64,000 bases of DNA from Amblyornis subalaris (GCA_018881555.1 JACAXG010000111.1:1178001-1242000); one strand, 5' to 3'. Shown: positions 49,701 through 62,950, numbered from the stretch's first letter. The notes: generated from the letters alone by a model not told the origin. Program-made: numbers and translations.

Positions 49701-52700
49701 TTACTAAAACATAGGTAGATAGCTACCCAAACAATCTTTCCAGCACAGGTTAATATGTAACTATCTTTATTTTTTTATTTATGGTTTGAAGTGATGATAT
49801 TTTAAAGCCCAAATAGTATACACATAAAAATCTGTTCTTGTGGACTAATGTAGTCTTTCTGAAAGAAATAAATTTAGAGTAATGTGTCAAGACAGTATTG
49901 AGAAAATAGACCGCAGCCACCTTCCTTGAAAAATAAATAATAAATCAGCATTTTTTAAAAAGTGAAAACAAATCTTAAACAATGCAAATGTTCACATCAA
50001 AGTAGGGATTCATGGCACATGTGGCCTTCATAAACCCAACAAGTACCCATTTTCTGGTTTCTTCTACATGTTAGAGTTTCTTCTACTTCTTGTATTTGCT
50101 TTCAATTAGGTTTCATATTGTGGAGTGTCAAACTGGTTTAGGTGTGAGGGACATCTTACGGACTGTAAGTTTGAACTGCACCTGGGAAGTACTGAACCGT
50201 ACATAAAGAAAACTGCATGTACAACCCATTTAATTTAGTGCACCTGGTTATTTGCAGATACAAGAGGCAGTTTTAGTCTGGAGAACTGGTATTTACACTT
50301 GCACCTTTGTGCAGTGAAGGACTGTCTGCTGTTTCATTAATACCTGTTTCAGACAAACATTTGTTCTCCTTGTTTTAGCCGTTACTGTCACTAACCCACA
50401 GGTGGTAAAGCAGTAGAAAATGAACTTTTATCATCTAGAGCCACTAAATATAGAAAAGAGAGAGAATGGTGCATTTAAAATGCTCCTGTTTAAGATATGT
50501 AAAGCAGAATTAAAATTTGGTTTCTAATGAAAGTGTAAGGCTTCAATGCCTGAACTGATTACAGAAACAAAGCAGTATATGAAACAATGCCACTTTCAAG
50601 CAGGTTTAGCAACACACACCTAAGCTTCTTATCTTGGTGTCTGCTTTTCACAAATGCATATAGTGGCCTACTTAATTCTTGCAATTATTTTAACCGATTT
50701 CTAAATGCCTGTAAGCAGTGGCTTCTATGGGGAAAAAAATATTCCCCCACAGTGTCCCCAGCTGAAATGCTGTTATAGGTTCATCAGCTTTTTAGTGTTG
50801 TAGAATCTTTTACAGTATTATAGCTTAATTAGTTTCAGAACTCTGTTTGGAAGAACACACCTGTACTTCATGTCCATTGAAGCTTTCATGTTTCTTTGAA
50901 GTTTTCACAGTGTCTGTAAAGGGTGGGAGAGGAAATGCGTCACGAAATTTTGCAATGAGAATAAAATATTAGAAATACTTTATAAGCTTAATAACGACAC
51001 AAAAAGGGATTGTTTTGCTGGTTTTTTCAGTTTCATGGGTACTTTTTAGAATTATAGCTTTGACTTCCACAATGCTGTTATAATAATATATAATAATAAA
51101 TAATAAAATAGATTTCTGAAATACAGCAAGGACCTGCAATGTTCAGTATAATACTGATGTTAATTATATAGTGTTCTTATCATGTATCTTATTCCAGCTT
51201 AGTTTCTTATTGTGTATGTGATGTATTTGTTGGAATTTAATTCCACGGTACATTTTATTAGGAAGCGTGTTTTTGATTTTAGAGGTTTTTTTGTTTAGTT
51301 GGTTTTTCTTTCTCTCTAAGGAACAGCTTGGCGCTCCTGGTCAAATTTCATGGCTTCCAAGTTAAATTTCATTTTAAGTGTAGGGAGGAATGATATTGTG
51401 ATGTTTATGTTTTCAAAAGGAAGAATCCTAGGAGGGAAGCCTTTCTTACTAGCATCCAGAAAGCAGGGGGTATTGAATGCATTTTTGTATTGTGCAGTAT
51501 ACCTTTATTTGTTTTGGTGTTTGTTAACAAACACTGGTAATCTCCATCAAGGGTTATGATTTAAGAGTACTGATCTGGATGCTGTTTGCAACATATTGTT
51601 CATCTCCATTCTCTGCTATCTCAAAAGTAACACACCAGTCTTTACATCGGAGGGGGATAGTCCTAGTCAGTCACTGTAGGATGCATCATGCTGTCTACTC
51701 AACTGCCTCATCCCAGTGAGGGTGTTGTACTGGTGTTTCCTGTGGTTCCAGATGATGTCCTGGGGACCTCCTCTGCCTGGTTTTCTATGCTTTAAGCCAG
51801 TGCTTTTTGCAGCAGCTTTTGTGCTTCTGAGATGAGTTTTCTTTTATATTCCAGCTTGAGGAGGAGTATTGCAAAGGAAGAGTGGAATTAATACATGTTT
51901 TACTTCAGGCTAAATATCGAACCATGATCTTTGTAGTAATTGATGGTTGAACTCTACTACAGGTAATCATGTTGGTCTTGCAGAAGAAGGGCGTTATGAA
52001 TTTTTTCTGGTCATGTACTGGGCTAAGTAATTGAACAATTGCTTTGGGTAGAATAGCAGTAGACCATGGCACTTTGCCGTGTGTTTCTATTGCTTGTAAT
52101 GAATTGTCATTTTTTTCTGTGCCATAACTTCATCTGAAAGTAATATATTTTATTTAAGCTGAGCATTGAAGTGATATATATAAGGTAGAACATGCTCAGG
52201 TGCCTTGAGGAGAGCACTGAAACTTGAAAATTGCAGTGGAGATATAGACAGTTTCTCAGAGCATTTTGCTGGCGTTCTTAAAATCTGAGTTTTGGATAGA
52301 AAAAATTGGACCTAGAAAAGAGAACCAAAAAAGGCAGTCTGTTGTAAGGCTGTCATCTTGGAGTGCAGATACATATTTTTAGGAAGCTAGTCTGAGATTG
52401 TCCTGTATGTAGCCACTAGTAACTAGTAGATATTAATATCTTGGACTGTTTTAACAGATACTGTGAACAGATAAAGCTGTCTTGTGATTGTGTGACACAG
52501 TTCTTATGTCACTGAGAAATTGAGGCACATGGAAGAAACCACTAGAGGGTGGGTATCAGACGTCCTGATACCCTGCAGATCCATACTACGATTTAAATAA
52601 TTTTAAGTGCCTAGTTGGATTTCCATATGACTGAGCACCTTTATAGCCTGTGTCTTTAACCTTATGGTTCTTAGTCTTGTGTAAATACTAATTTTTTTAG

Positions 52701-53645
52701 TTGTATTCTCTCATATTGGTATTTTCATGTTTTCTATCCACAAATGCCTGATATTCTTCTGGAATTTGGGAGAGAGCTACACAAAGAATTATTAGATTTT
52801 TATGGTCACATTTGATTTAGAAGTTTGCTATATTATTTTAGCCATTTTCTTCAATCATCATCTCTTTTCATAGACTGTACCATTAAAATAAAATCCAGCT
52901 TCTTGATCGGTTTACAAACTGATGGACAAACCATATGATAGGAAAATCACATCTTTTTATAGCTCTTACACTAATAGGAATGTCTTCCCCAGGTCAGCAG
53001 AGGAAGGAAAAATGACAGAAGTGACAGTGAAACAGAAAATTAGAGGTGGTGTTATTTTTTAAAGGTAACTTTAAAGTGACGATTTTTAAGAAAAACATTT
53101 TCATTTGAATTATTATTCTTCGTTTGTTGTCATGGAATCCTTCATAATGTTAACGGATCGAGTAACTTCAATAATCACATATATCTTGTCAAATGAGTGA
53201 TTTTTAGAGAATCAGTGGAACTGCTGGTGTCTACTGAGATTGTTGTATACTTCCAAAGAAGACTAAATATTTTTAAGCAGAGGATGCTATTTAGCCGGAA
53301 AGGACAAATTGCACAGTGAGAGGTTATTGCTAAAGATACCTAATATTCTGATTATAGGTGAAGGGCTGCATGCTGGCAGAGTTGGAAAGGAATCCAGCAT
53401 GTATGCTGCTTAGTCTAATTATAACGTTACAGATGGCCATTGCATAAGGAATGCCTCCAAATCACTATCATCTGTTTAGAGAGACTTCTAAGTGTATAGA
53501 AGATCCTGAAACAGCAGCAGCTTGCTATTTTCCTCCATCAATGTAGCTCTTGAAGCAGCAAGGAGCACCCTCCCTTCCAACTTACCTTCTTGGTCATGCT
53601 GACTTGGTATTTACGTTCTGTTTTCTCTCCTGATCACCATGCTAC
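43761..53645. other. COMMD10 intron, long unique stretch
   Basis: Nearly 9.9 kb with no mobile element or gene that I can name. AT-rich low-complexity patches occur (for example 51078-51112, TAATAATA-rich; 46901-46914, GGT-rich). A short exon-like peptide match near 52744-52815 is discussed as a finding. Open frames here reach 93 codons and have no family resemblance. Confidence 0.55.
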
Positions 53646-53772
53646 CTTCCTGTCCTGGGTTAGTTAAATATTCTATTACCACCCACAAAAGCTGGATAAA
53701 TTTCATAATTACACACCTGGGACTCCTTATCTCAACTGAGATAAGCAGTCCAACCGACAGGAAGCACTACCC

Positions 53773-53903
53773 ACCCTGGTTATCTGATCTCAGGCAATGG
53801 CCCATTAGCACCGCCCAGCTGATTGTCTGAGCTCAGGTAATGGCCCATTAGCACCACCCAGCTGATTATCTGAGCTCAGGTAATGGCCCATTAGCACTAC
53901 CCA
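53773..53903 (+). repeat. 43-bp tandem array in LTR U3
   Basis: Copies starting CTCAGG at 53789, 53832 and 53875 are spaced exactly 43 bp apart and share TAATGGCCCATTAGCACC and GCTGATTATCTGAG. The array is flanked by a partial copy on the left. There are about three copies with few differences. Confidence 0.9.
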
Positions 53904-54109
53904 TCCTGAACCCTTCCGGAACATTTTGAAGGACCCTAGGACTCCTCCAAGCTCATTACCNAAACAATCAATAGAACACCCGGAAGATCCTCTTCCATTG
54001 TGAAAGTCCCCGCCCCTGGGGGAGGTGCCAGCCAAGAAGCACAGCATAAAACAAGGGTTTTTGGATGGGAGAAGATACCCTCGATTCGACGGGACTCCGC
54101 TCTCGGGAC

Positions 54110-54134
54110 TCTCGACTCGACTCGACTCGACTCC
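54110..54134 (+). repeat. (CTCGA)n pentanucleotide run
   Basis: Four uninterrupted CTCGA units followed by degenerate CTCCA units, inside the 53651 LTR downstream of its TATA-like box. Unusually CpG-rich for this window. Confidence 0.85.
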
Positions 54135-54415
54135 ACTCCTCGGAATTGGACTTAGCTACTCCACTCCACCACCGGGACTGGATTACCAGGCCTCCCTGCA
54201 GGACCAGTGCCTCACCGGACTGCACAGTTACCACCCAGGTCAACAGGGTATCAGGTTGTACCGTGACTGTCGGTTTGTTTAAGCCCATATTTCTGTATTA
54301 CTGCATTTATTTTAACCTTTTTAATTAAAATTGTAATTTTGACCTAAAATCTCTCGACGTATTCGGTGTGGGGTTAACTTCCCCTGCTGGTTTACAGCCA
54401 AACCAGCACACTTCC

Positions 54416-56354
54416 TTAATAAGGTTTTCTTTTTACTGTATGTGTGCGTTAGGCTGGACCACATATTAGATGAAGACAGTTACGCTTTATTAAAAATGAA
54501 TGACATATACCCTGGTTAGGATTTTTTCATTAGAGGTAAGAGTATGGTGATGTAGAGACTGAATTTAGCTGAAAGGGAGTAAATGGAGCCAGCGAGGGAT
54601 AACATACAGAAGCCATAATTGCCCAAGCTAAATTTGTCTTCAAGTGCCTCCAGAAACTGGCAGTCAGCTTTCAATAACAGCAGTAATTGAGATCAATGTG
54701 TTAGCACACTGTCTGTAAGTGCAAGCTCTAGCAAACTGGAAGGAAAAGTAACTGTTTGTATGAATAATATAACAGTGGTGAAAATTGGGCAAACGAGTTA
54801 CACAATTTAAGTGACGTTTAAGTCTAATATGGGATTAGACATTAAATAATCTATCTAATTTTCATACTGAATGAAAATACCTCTGCATCCCTAGGTAAAG
54901 AGCTCATCACCTTTCCTGCTGGCCATGGACAGCACATAAAGAAGATTGTTTTTGTATCAGTGGTTAATATAGTTCGCATTCATAACTGAGCATACACTTC
55001 TGTGTGTAGTTATGTTCAATTCTGTAGCCATCAAGTTTTAAAATGCAAAAATGCATACTAGTTTGACCATGCAATCTGCAACCTGGTTTAAGTAGTGTAG
55101 TCTTCCACCTGTGTCTACACAGTTCTAGGATCTATATGTTTTTCTACAGCTGACTGGGTAAGAATTGTGAAGGATCTTAACACCGGTCCATATACTTAAC
55201 ACCTAGTACATGGACTAAATTGAACATATTTAGGCATGGTACAGATTGCAGCAGCGTATATTGAGCTTTTGTCAGGTCTCTGTAATTGTTGAGTTGCATG
55301 ATCGTAGCTGGTTGTAATTGTGAAGTTACTACACGACTAGTACACTCTTTGCAGGTGTTAAAATTTTTGTGCGTGCTCATTTATTTATTTATCTTTAAAT
55401 TGAAACCTTATTTTTAAAGTGCATTATCTTTTTAGCTTTTAAATACTGAAATTTATTATCAGTATGATACAGTTTTTGTGTGTAATGACATGTTACATGA
55501 CAAAGCTGTGTTTCTTGAAAGATTGAAATCCTTACATAAGCTGTCCACAGTGCCAGGAGCTTGCTTATATTAGTGTGGTTAGAGTGGTTGGCTAGTTGAT
55601 TTAGTTTCTTCTACATTGTGGCATGGAACAGCTGTTAGTTTATTACCATCTTTTTGTGGGATTACAATATAAGGATGGGGAGAAAAAGCTGGAATTGGCA
55701 AATTAGTTAATTATGCAGAATGGCATGCTGTATAAAGTTGCTGTCTGGTGCAGCTGCATTGGGATGTCTTGCAGACATTAAAAATACCCTGAGTTTTTGT
55801 TTCCAGGAGAACCTGACAAAAACGCCTCTGCACCTTTAGGTGCACTAGTGGTTATGTCAGAAAAGGTTGGTGTTTTAGCCTTTCAGCTAGAGTCCTCAAG
55901 CTGAGGAATACCTGAGAGTGAGGTTGTTTTGTAGGGATGTGTGTGCAAATGATCTTCTGCACTGTGCATTCATAAATGGAAAATGTGAAAGAAATGACAG
56001 TTGAAAAAGTGGTATGTGAAACTGGAATATGAGTAAGGCACAGGCCTGTAGAAAAAAAGGCTACTGAGATCTTCTGGCTTTCAGCAACAGTAGTACTGTT
56101 TATAACCAAACAAAAATGCCTCTTGCTCCTGTGATGGTTCTTGCCTCTATTACTGCTGGCAAAAACCGTTCAGCATATTGTTCACCTGATGATGAGGGCT
56201 TCCAGTTTCCAGCTGCATGTTAATGTCCACTGCATGTTACGATCCACTTCTTGTGTGCCAGTGTTGTCTACAGCTTAAGAGATTTTCTCCTTCCCTTTTC
56301 TTACATCCTAGTTTGTTTATAGAGAGCACTTACTGCCTCTCAACTTTCATTTCA
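54416..56354. other. COMMD10 intron, nothing recognised
   Basis: About 1.9 kb AT-rich unique sequence between the ERVL-like LTR and the ancient CR1 relic. Confidence 0.6.
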
Positions 56355-57000
56355 CTGGGCTAATTAAGGAAGCCTCCATTAGTATCCTCTTCATGCTGTC
56401 CTCTCCTTGCTTCTCTGGTTAGTCTTGTAGCTTTTCCCTGCACAGGCTTCAGCTTAAATAATGAATTTTCTGAGACAGGTGACCAGAAATATTCACAGAA
56501 TTCCAGATGAGATCTCACCGGTTTCTTATAAAATGGCTTTAAAACATCCTCATCTCTACTGAAAATTCCTCCCTTGATATAGCCAGATTGCAGTTGTCTT
56601 TTACATAGCTGTAGCTCTTTGACAGCTTGTATTAATAGCAATTGATTGCTACATCCAAGTCATTCTCCTGCTCTATTATTTTGAGTTGTTGGTTCTCTAG
56701 TAGAATTACAGTAGAAATTCATCCTGTTTCCAGAATGCTTGACCTTGACTTTGTGCTGTTGTATTTTGTCATTACTATCACTTTGGTCTCAAAGGCTATT
56801 GAGTTCTTGCAATGTAATATTCTGATTTTACTCTGTATTGATACTAGTTCCAGTTTTATTCTTTTTTTAACCATCATTAAATGTCATTATTATGATCCAG
56901 GGTTTTTTGTTTGTTTTTGCTACGAGGTCATTTCTCACAATGGTTTGTAAGGAACTCCACTGTTAATCTCATTTTTGGTTCAATAGTTTCCTTCCACATT
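56355..57000 (-). mobile_element. Ancient CR1/L3-like LINE relic, antisense
   Basis: On the minus strand, 56360-56641 encodes a stretch with FYKKPVRSHLEFCEYFWSP followed by KLKPVQGKATRLT. This is the conserved C-terminal block of CR1/L3-clade ORF2 (..LVRPHLEYC.Q.WSP...LEKVQRRATKL). The adjoining sequence up to ~57000 continues antisense through the upstream RT region with many gaps; GGAACTCCACT at 56951-56961 matches the antisense of the RT block upstream. It is far more diverged than the other CR1 copies here and resembles the older amniote CR1 lineage. The right-hand limit is approximate. Confidence 0.75.
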
Positions 57001-60000
57001 TTGCCTCACTTTCTTTAGTAAAGTCCTTGCTGGTTTGCATGCAGTTTAATTTTTTGTGTCTTATTTACTGCTGTCCCTACAATTTGGTATTGTAAGACTT
57101 AGTGAACTACCTGTTTTTGTAAGACATTGATTTCAGTCATCTAAAATACTGCCTCCATAGTACAGCAAGTTACCCTGGACTATTCTGCTTCTGCATGTGA
57201 ACATATCTAAGTCTAGCCATTTTTGTTTGGTTGAGAATCTGTTCATTAAAATGCAACAGGAACTTGATGAAAACGCCAAATGAAGAAAATGAGGTTCTTC
57301 AGTGTCAGAGGGAACCATTAGTGACTCTTAGGACTCTCCCTGAATTGCCTATGAACTTTTCTGAAGGTAAAACGTGCTTATGTAAGCTTACCTATGCCTT
57401 TTTATGAGACCTTTATTTATAAAACTGTCTAGGCATACTTTTCAAAAATGTATTAGGTAGAGGGTCAGAACTACATTGAGTTCCTGCTTGCTTCATGCTG
57501 TGAGAAAGAGGCAGAGCATTTTACAAAAGTTTTTGTATGATACTAAGTTTTCTTTTTTATGTTGAAAAAGAATAGCAGGACATTAAAAAAATTCCAGTAA
57601 TATTCCACCAGCAGGCCAGCCACAATATTACAGAACATCTTAATGAAATACAGTATTCAGGCCTGTCTTTCCTGAACAGAAACATACTATGCAAATCTGC
57701 TGGAAAAGGCCTATGTTGGTGTATGCCTTCCTTAACCAAGATGACTGTTAGACATGATTGTTAGATCCTAACTTTGTCAATCTTGCTAGCCTTCATCTTG
57801 ATAGTACTGGACTGTTTCCTTTGTATTTAAAAATAGAAATGACAGTCTCTCTCCCTCTGCCCTTTTTGCTTGATTAGTTCGTAGTTGAAAGTGTGAGACA
57901 CTTGAGGGAAAAGCAAAATTGAAGGGTTGAGGCTGCCGTTCTGAATGTAGTTGAGATCTATTGTTCTTCCATGAGCAATTGCCACTTTCTTTCGTCACAG
58001 TCACATGAAAGTCTTGATTTCAGTGCTTTTTATTGTTTGTCAGTTGTGCTGGTAGAGAAGATTATGGCTGTTGTGCTGACAGAGTAGTGAATGGGAAGGG
58101 AAACCACCCTTCCAGCAGCTGATGCCATAGGAATCACTGGGTACTGGGAGATGCTTAAGGCTGTGCTCAGAACCCAGCAAAACCTACACCAGAGCAACGA
58201 GTGCTCACCTACCTGTCATTTAGGCTTTCTAAACTCATTTATGTGTACTGGATTTCTGTTAACATGCTCACAGTGGTTTTTTACCACATTTAAATAATTC
58301 AAGGTGGAGGTCAGGTATATATGGTACAGTTTGTTTTTTCTCTGTCATGGGTAATGATGGAATGTAAGGTTCCTGTCTATAGATGCCTGTGAGTGATTTT
58401 TCTCCTGTTTTTATCCTAGCGTTTAGTGACACTGACACCATCAACGTGTGATGATAAGCAGCAGCAAAAAAAACTTCCTTTGCTTCAGAGGCTGTAGATG
58501 CATCTATAAAAAAGCCATTTCAGTGATTATTCAACAGGAATTGATGGAATAGGAGTTGTGCTAGGTAAAGAGACACAGTGTTTGGACTTGAATACTATTT
58601 AAGGGGAAAAGGAGTAGGACTTTCTTAGGAGCATGAAAAAAACTCTTCCTTCCATATACTGTATAGATCCTATCCAAAGAAGACATAGTGTGTGCTTTGT
58701 TCTTTCTAATGATTCCTCACTATTATTTTTAAAACCAGAAATAACTCTTCTAATTACTCTCTGTCTGGCTCTGGTCAACATTATTGTAATTACTTGATGT
58801 AATTAATGTTTTTTATGGTTCCATAATTATTTTTGTGTGGGAAGAGTGCTGTGATTTCCATGATAATATTAGCAGCTTATGATCAATGAGAAGAAACAGA
58901 GAAAGTTACAGATAAACCCCATTAGTATATTTTAAGTCCTGTATATTGCAAAAATGTAATGCAGGGTTTTGTCTTCTTAGTAACTGAAACTATTTTAAAA
59001 GATGTGTTTTCGTCTTGATAGCATCAGATGAGTCCAAATACGGTAGGGTGAGTCTGGGGTCTGTGCAGCTTGTGGGATGTGGGGGACTGTTTAAAAATAA
59101 GACAGTTCTGGGAAAGAAACACTAAGAAAACGTGTATGTGTCAGTTCAAGCTATGTATATAAATACAATCTATGGATGTTCCTCCCCTCCCTCACCCAAA
59201 TATGCTTTTCTAATTTGCCTTCAGAGGGCTTTAAGTAGCAGCATATTGCTACATTTCTGTATTGAGAATTATCATACTCAGGGGCAGGTTGTGATCCTTC
59301 AGTGCTGTGTTGGCAATTATGAAATGCAATCCAAAGAGGGAGAAGATAAAAGAAGAGAACTTGGTACGTTTTCTCATGGGAGATAGGATCCAGAGCACGA
59401 TGGAAGAGGCGTTACAGTGATGCCAAACAACTTCTGGAGCATTCAAGCTCAATTTAATCTCCACTAGTAACCCTGCATTTGTGAAAATACTCCCAAGTGT
59501 AGCAGGGAGTAAGTGTGACCAACTGTCTCTTCAGGCAAGTTTGTTTTAGCCACTGGAATTGAATGTTAATAGATTAATTTGGAAATCTAATCAACCTGAA
59601 ATTTCATTTAATAGAAAAAATGCAGAACTATATTATGACTGAAAATATTTATTCTGATAAACTTTTACAGATGCTGCACCTTAATAACCCTCTCAAAGTG
59701 GTGTATTTAAGCTGTATATATTTAGGTTTCAGACTGTCATAGACATTTAAGTAATAAAGCGGTCCTGCCCTACAGAAATATCCCTGTGTTGTCAGAAACA
59801 AAAGATAAAAAAGGAATTTCTTGAAGCCATGTTACGAGTGAGTTGCCTCTGTCTTGTATAAGCTTAGAGGCCTTTTTTTTTGAGGATTTCAGAAGGCATA
59901 GGAAGTTGATGCACAAAAATAAATATGAGGTTCTGGTTTTTTGTTTATTTTGGGCTTCTGGGCTTGGGATTTTTTTTAAGCAGTGAAATTTGATGTTTGC

Positions 60001-62950
60001 CTCTTTTTTTTTTCCACCTGAAAAGAAAGTAATCTTTGACCTAGTTGCTTGAAGATCTCTTATATTAAGAGATTCTTTCTTTTTTTGTTGTGATATGCTT
60101 GAAGACTATTCTTTTTATTATTAATAATGATAACTGTTATTATTCAGATATGCTTGACCCTCAAGAGCTTAGTTCATGGTTACCACTGTTTGCAGTTAAA
60201 CCAGAAGTGACTGTATATCCCTTTTTTCATACACTAGCATCTCGAATCCTTTTACACTACACCTAGATCATAAAATGAAACTCAGGAGAATCACAGGTAA
60301 TGAAGAAAAAAGAAATTACAAAAAGAGAGCTCAAGAATAAAGGAGGTGGGTGCATAGAGGATAAGGTTGTCTCATGAGTAGGAAGGAAATAGGTGTGCCA
60401 GAACTCAAAGATTTACTGCTACTCAAATCCTGTGTGCTTTGGAAGAAACTAACTCAAAGGGGGTAGCCTGCAAAATTCAGGGAGTTAGTGTGGACGTCTA
60501 AGAAATGTGAAAATTATTTTAATTTCCTGAAATCTTGCTATTGTAGAGTACAGCTAGAGTGCTAGAGTTACTGTTGTGAGACTGATATAACTTAGAAGAG
60601 GCCAGTTGTATTTTTGTGTGAAACAAAGGACTGGTTAGAAACTCTTAGGTGTCGTCACTGCTTATGTATCTAGGGAAGATTGAACTATGTTTCTGTCCAA
60701 TCCTAGACACATAGCACAGCATAGCATTTAAAATATTGACCATCATGACCGTATTAATAAAATCCACCTAAAAAAGCAGTACAGCACATACTTACATTTT
60801 TAGTCCTCTTTGGCAGGTCCCAGAATCAGTATTGTCCCTGGTCTTAGTGTCCGAGCATCCTTGCAGTTGGTATTTAGTATATTCTTTACAGAAATATTTG
60901 GTAACTAGAAATACTTTTCAGTGAAATTGCTGAAATACAGCATTTAGAGTTAAGAGATGCATAAATAGGTTATAATTGGAGGTTTATTGGTTTTGGATCA
61001 ATCTAAATGTAGTTAATTGTAAATCTAATATGCCTAATATGTAATCTAATATAAAAGATGTCATTACTTATACAAAAGATTTAATTAGTCTAGCAGCAAT
61101 GTATTCATTTTTAGGTAAGTGTTATAGGTATATTTGTGTATGCATTCTGGGCTGACCATATGGCTCAAGTATTCATTAGTACTTTATATATTTAAATACT
61201 TGGTATTTTTAGGCACTGTGTAAACATCCTCCTTGGAAATGTAGGTGGAAAAAAAAAGACTAGCTTTCAAGTTGCTCACTAAATTATTTATATTAATCTA
61301 GTTGTGTGCTACTTGCTGATCCTGCATTGTACTGTAAAGTACATGTCATGATTACTGCCTGCCATTAGGTTGCTGCTGCGAGAAGTGATGTAATTTCATC
61401 TCTGTGTTATGAAATCGGATGCAACTACTTACTTTAATTAAGTTTGGGGTTTTTTTGTTCGGTATAGCTGAAAAGAGCTACTAGCTTGATTGCAGGAAAA
61501 TACCTATTTTCTAAGGGTTTATTTTAATTCATTAAATTGAAAGTTGGTGTGTTAGTTACTTGAGTCTGACCACACTGATGTGGTATGTTTTTTTCATGAA
61601 GTTTGTGTCATCTAACCCGTGATTTGTGGAAGATAGAACTACTGCTCCAGTTTTAATGCTTCCTTGTTTTTGTCTTGGTTTGGTTGTTTGTTTTTTTTTT
61701 TAAGTATTCCTTTAAAAAAATCTGAAAGATTTGCTTTAAAACTTTAAGACTTTAAAACTGCTTCCAGATTTTAAAAGTTGTCTCTGTGTTGTTCATGAAT
61801 AAGCCAAATAACTTTGTTCATTGCTTGTGTGTGACATTGGAAGAAGAGAAACAGTGGGAATTTTTTTATGGTTATAATTTATTTTTCTTTCCTTTTTTTA
61901 ATTCCTGAGTACAAAAATATCAATAAACTATCACCAGCAGCCTTTTATTCCTAATTACATCTCTAGATAAAGAGATTTGCAGTCAAAACGGAGTCAAGGT
62001 TCAAGGACAGTAGACTGATTATCAACAGAAGATGTGACTGGCCTAATGGTGAAAGAGATCATTTTCAAGTGAAAGAGTGTACACTAATTTGTCCTGTATT
62101 TTGTGGTTTCATCTGTGACATTTGTCACAGCACTATATATATTTTTCATAGCATGTTAGCAAATGTTTCAATAACCTGATCTATGTTGTTTAGGCTTCTC
62201 TGCTACCACTTTTCAGAAGAAGTAAAGCTTAGTCTGTTATAATCCAGATTCATCATTATTTGCAAACCAGTAGGAGTCAGATATTGTGATTGGCCAAAAT
62301 CACTTATGAAACTCAAAGTCCTTTTTCACCATGCTAATTTGATCTTGTATAAATGTCACCAAAACAAAAGGAGAAGGTAAAATGCCACATGCAAGATGCA
62401 CATATAAAAAAAACTGCTCTAAATAACACTGACTGCATTTTTTTCACCACCAATGCTCAACCTTGAGAGTCAGTGCACTTGTTTGAACTGTTGCTGTTTG
62501 TGAGAAGGAAGATTGAGCTGTCATATCATTGAATATCTAATTGCGGATTGATGGGGGAGCAATCTGTAGAACTGATGCATGTTTCATCCTGAGTTAATTA
62601 CTTGTATAGCATTATTGAGCTTAAGGCTACAGATTCAAGCGCAGACATTAGAGGCTACGTCTGTGTAACGTTCTTTAACTACAGGACAATGTGCTGTTTT
62701 TTCACAGCATTTCTTGCCTTTTTGGAAGATGTATAGTGACTTAGGCAAAAGGTATCAAGAAGAAAAAGAAGAGTCTTGAGACAAAGAAATTGGGATATTC
62801 CTTGAGAAGTCTTGAAAAAAGCTAAATCAATGTTTGCCAAAAATAAATTAACGAATTTAAAGGCAAAGTCTGAGGTAGACCACTCCATGGAAAATTTTAG
62901 TATTGTTTTTTTTTGGCAATGTTGCCAAAACTCTCCTTAAACCACCCCGC

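Larger units (their letters stand above)
53651..54410 (+). mobile_element. Solo LTR (ERVL-like), 760 bp, TSD CTTCC
   Basis: Starts TGTCCTGGGTTAG and ends AACCAGCACA; the first eight bases and the complement of the last eight agree at seven positions. It is flanked by CTTCC at 53646-53650 and 54411-54415, a 5-bp duplication as made by ERVL-type integrases. Inside are a 43-bp tandem array, a GC-box-like CCCCGCCCC (54008-54016), CATAAAA (54045-54051), a CTCGA pentanucleotide run, and ATTAAA (54324-54329) as a candidate poly(A) signal. One ambiguous base lies at 53961. The small open frames covering it are LTR sequence, not genes. Sense relative to COMMD10. Confidence 0.92.

Noticed and set aside
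51855..51908. Possible exon after a good acceptor (TTTTATATTCCAG) encoding LEEEYCKG...
   Set aside because: No consensus GT donor at its end and no similarity to the missing COMMD10 residues.
52507..52570. Possible MIR fragment (GAGAAATTGAGGCACATGG)
   Set aside because: Only about 20 bases resemble the consensus, which is not enough in AT-rich intron.
53805..54328. Several overlapping open frames of 66-106 codons on both strands
   Set aside because: They lie within the ERVL-like LTR and its CTCGA run; LTRs of this kind are non-coding and the peptides are repetitive artefacts.
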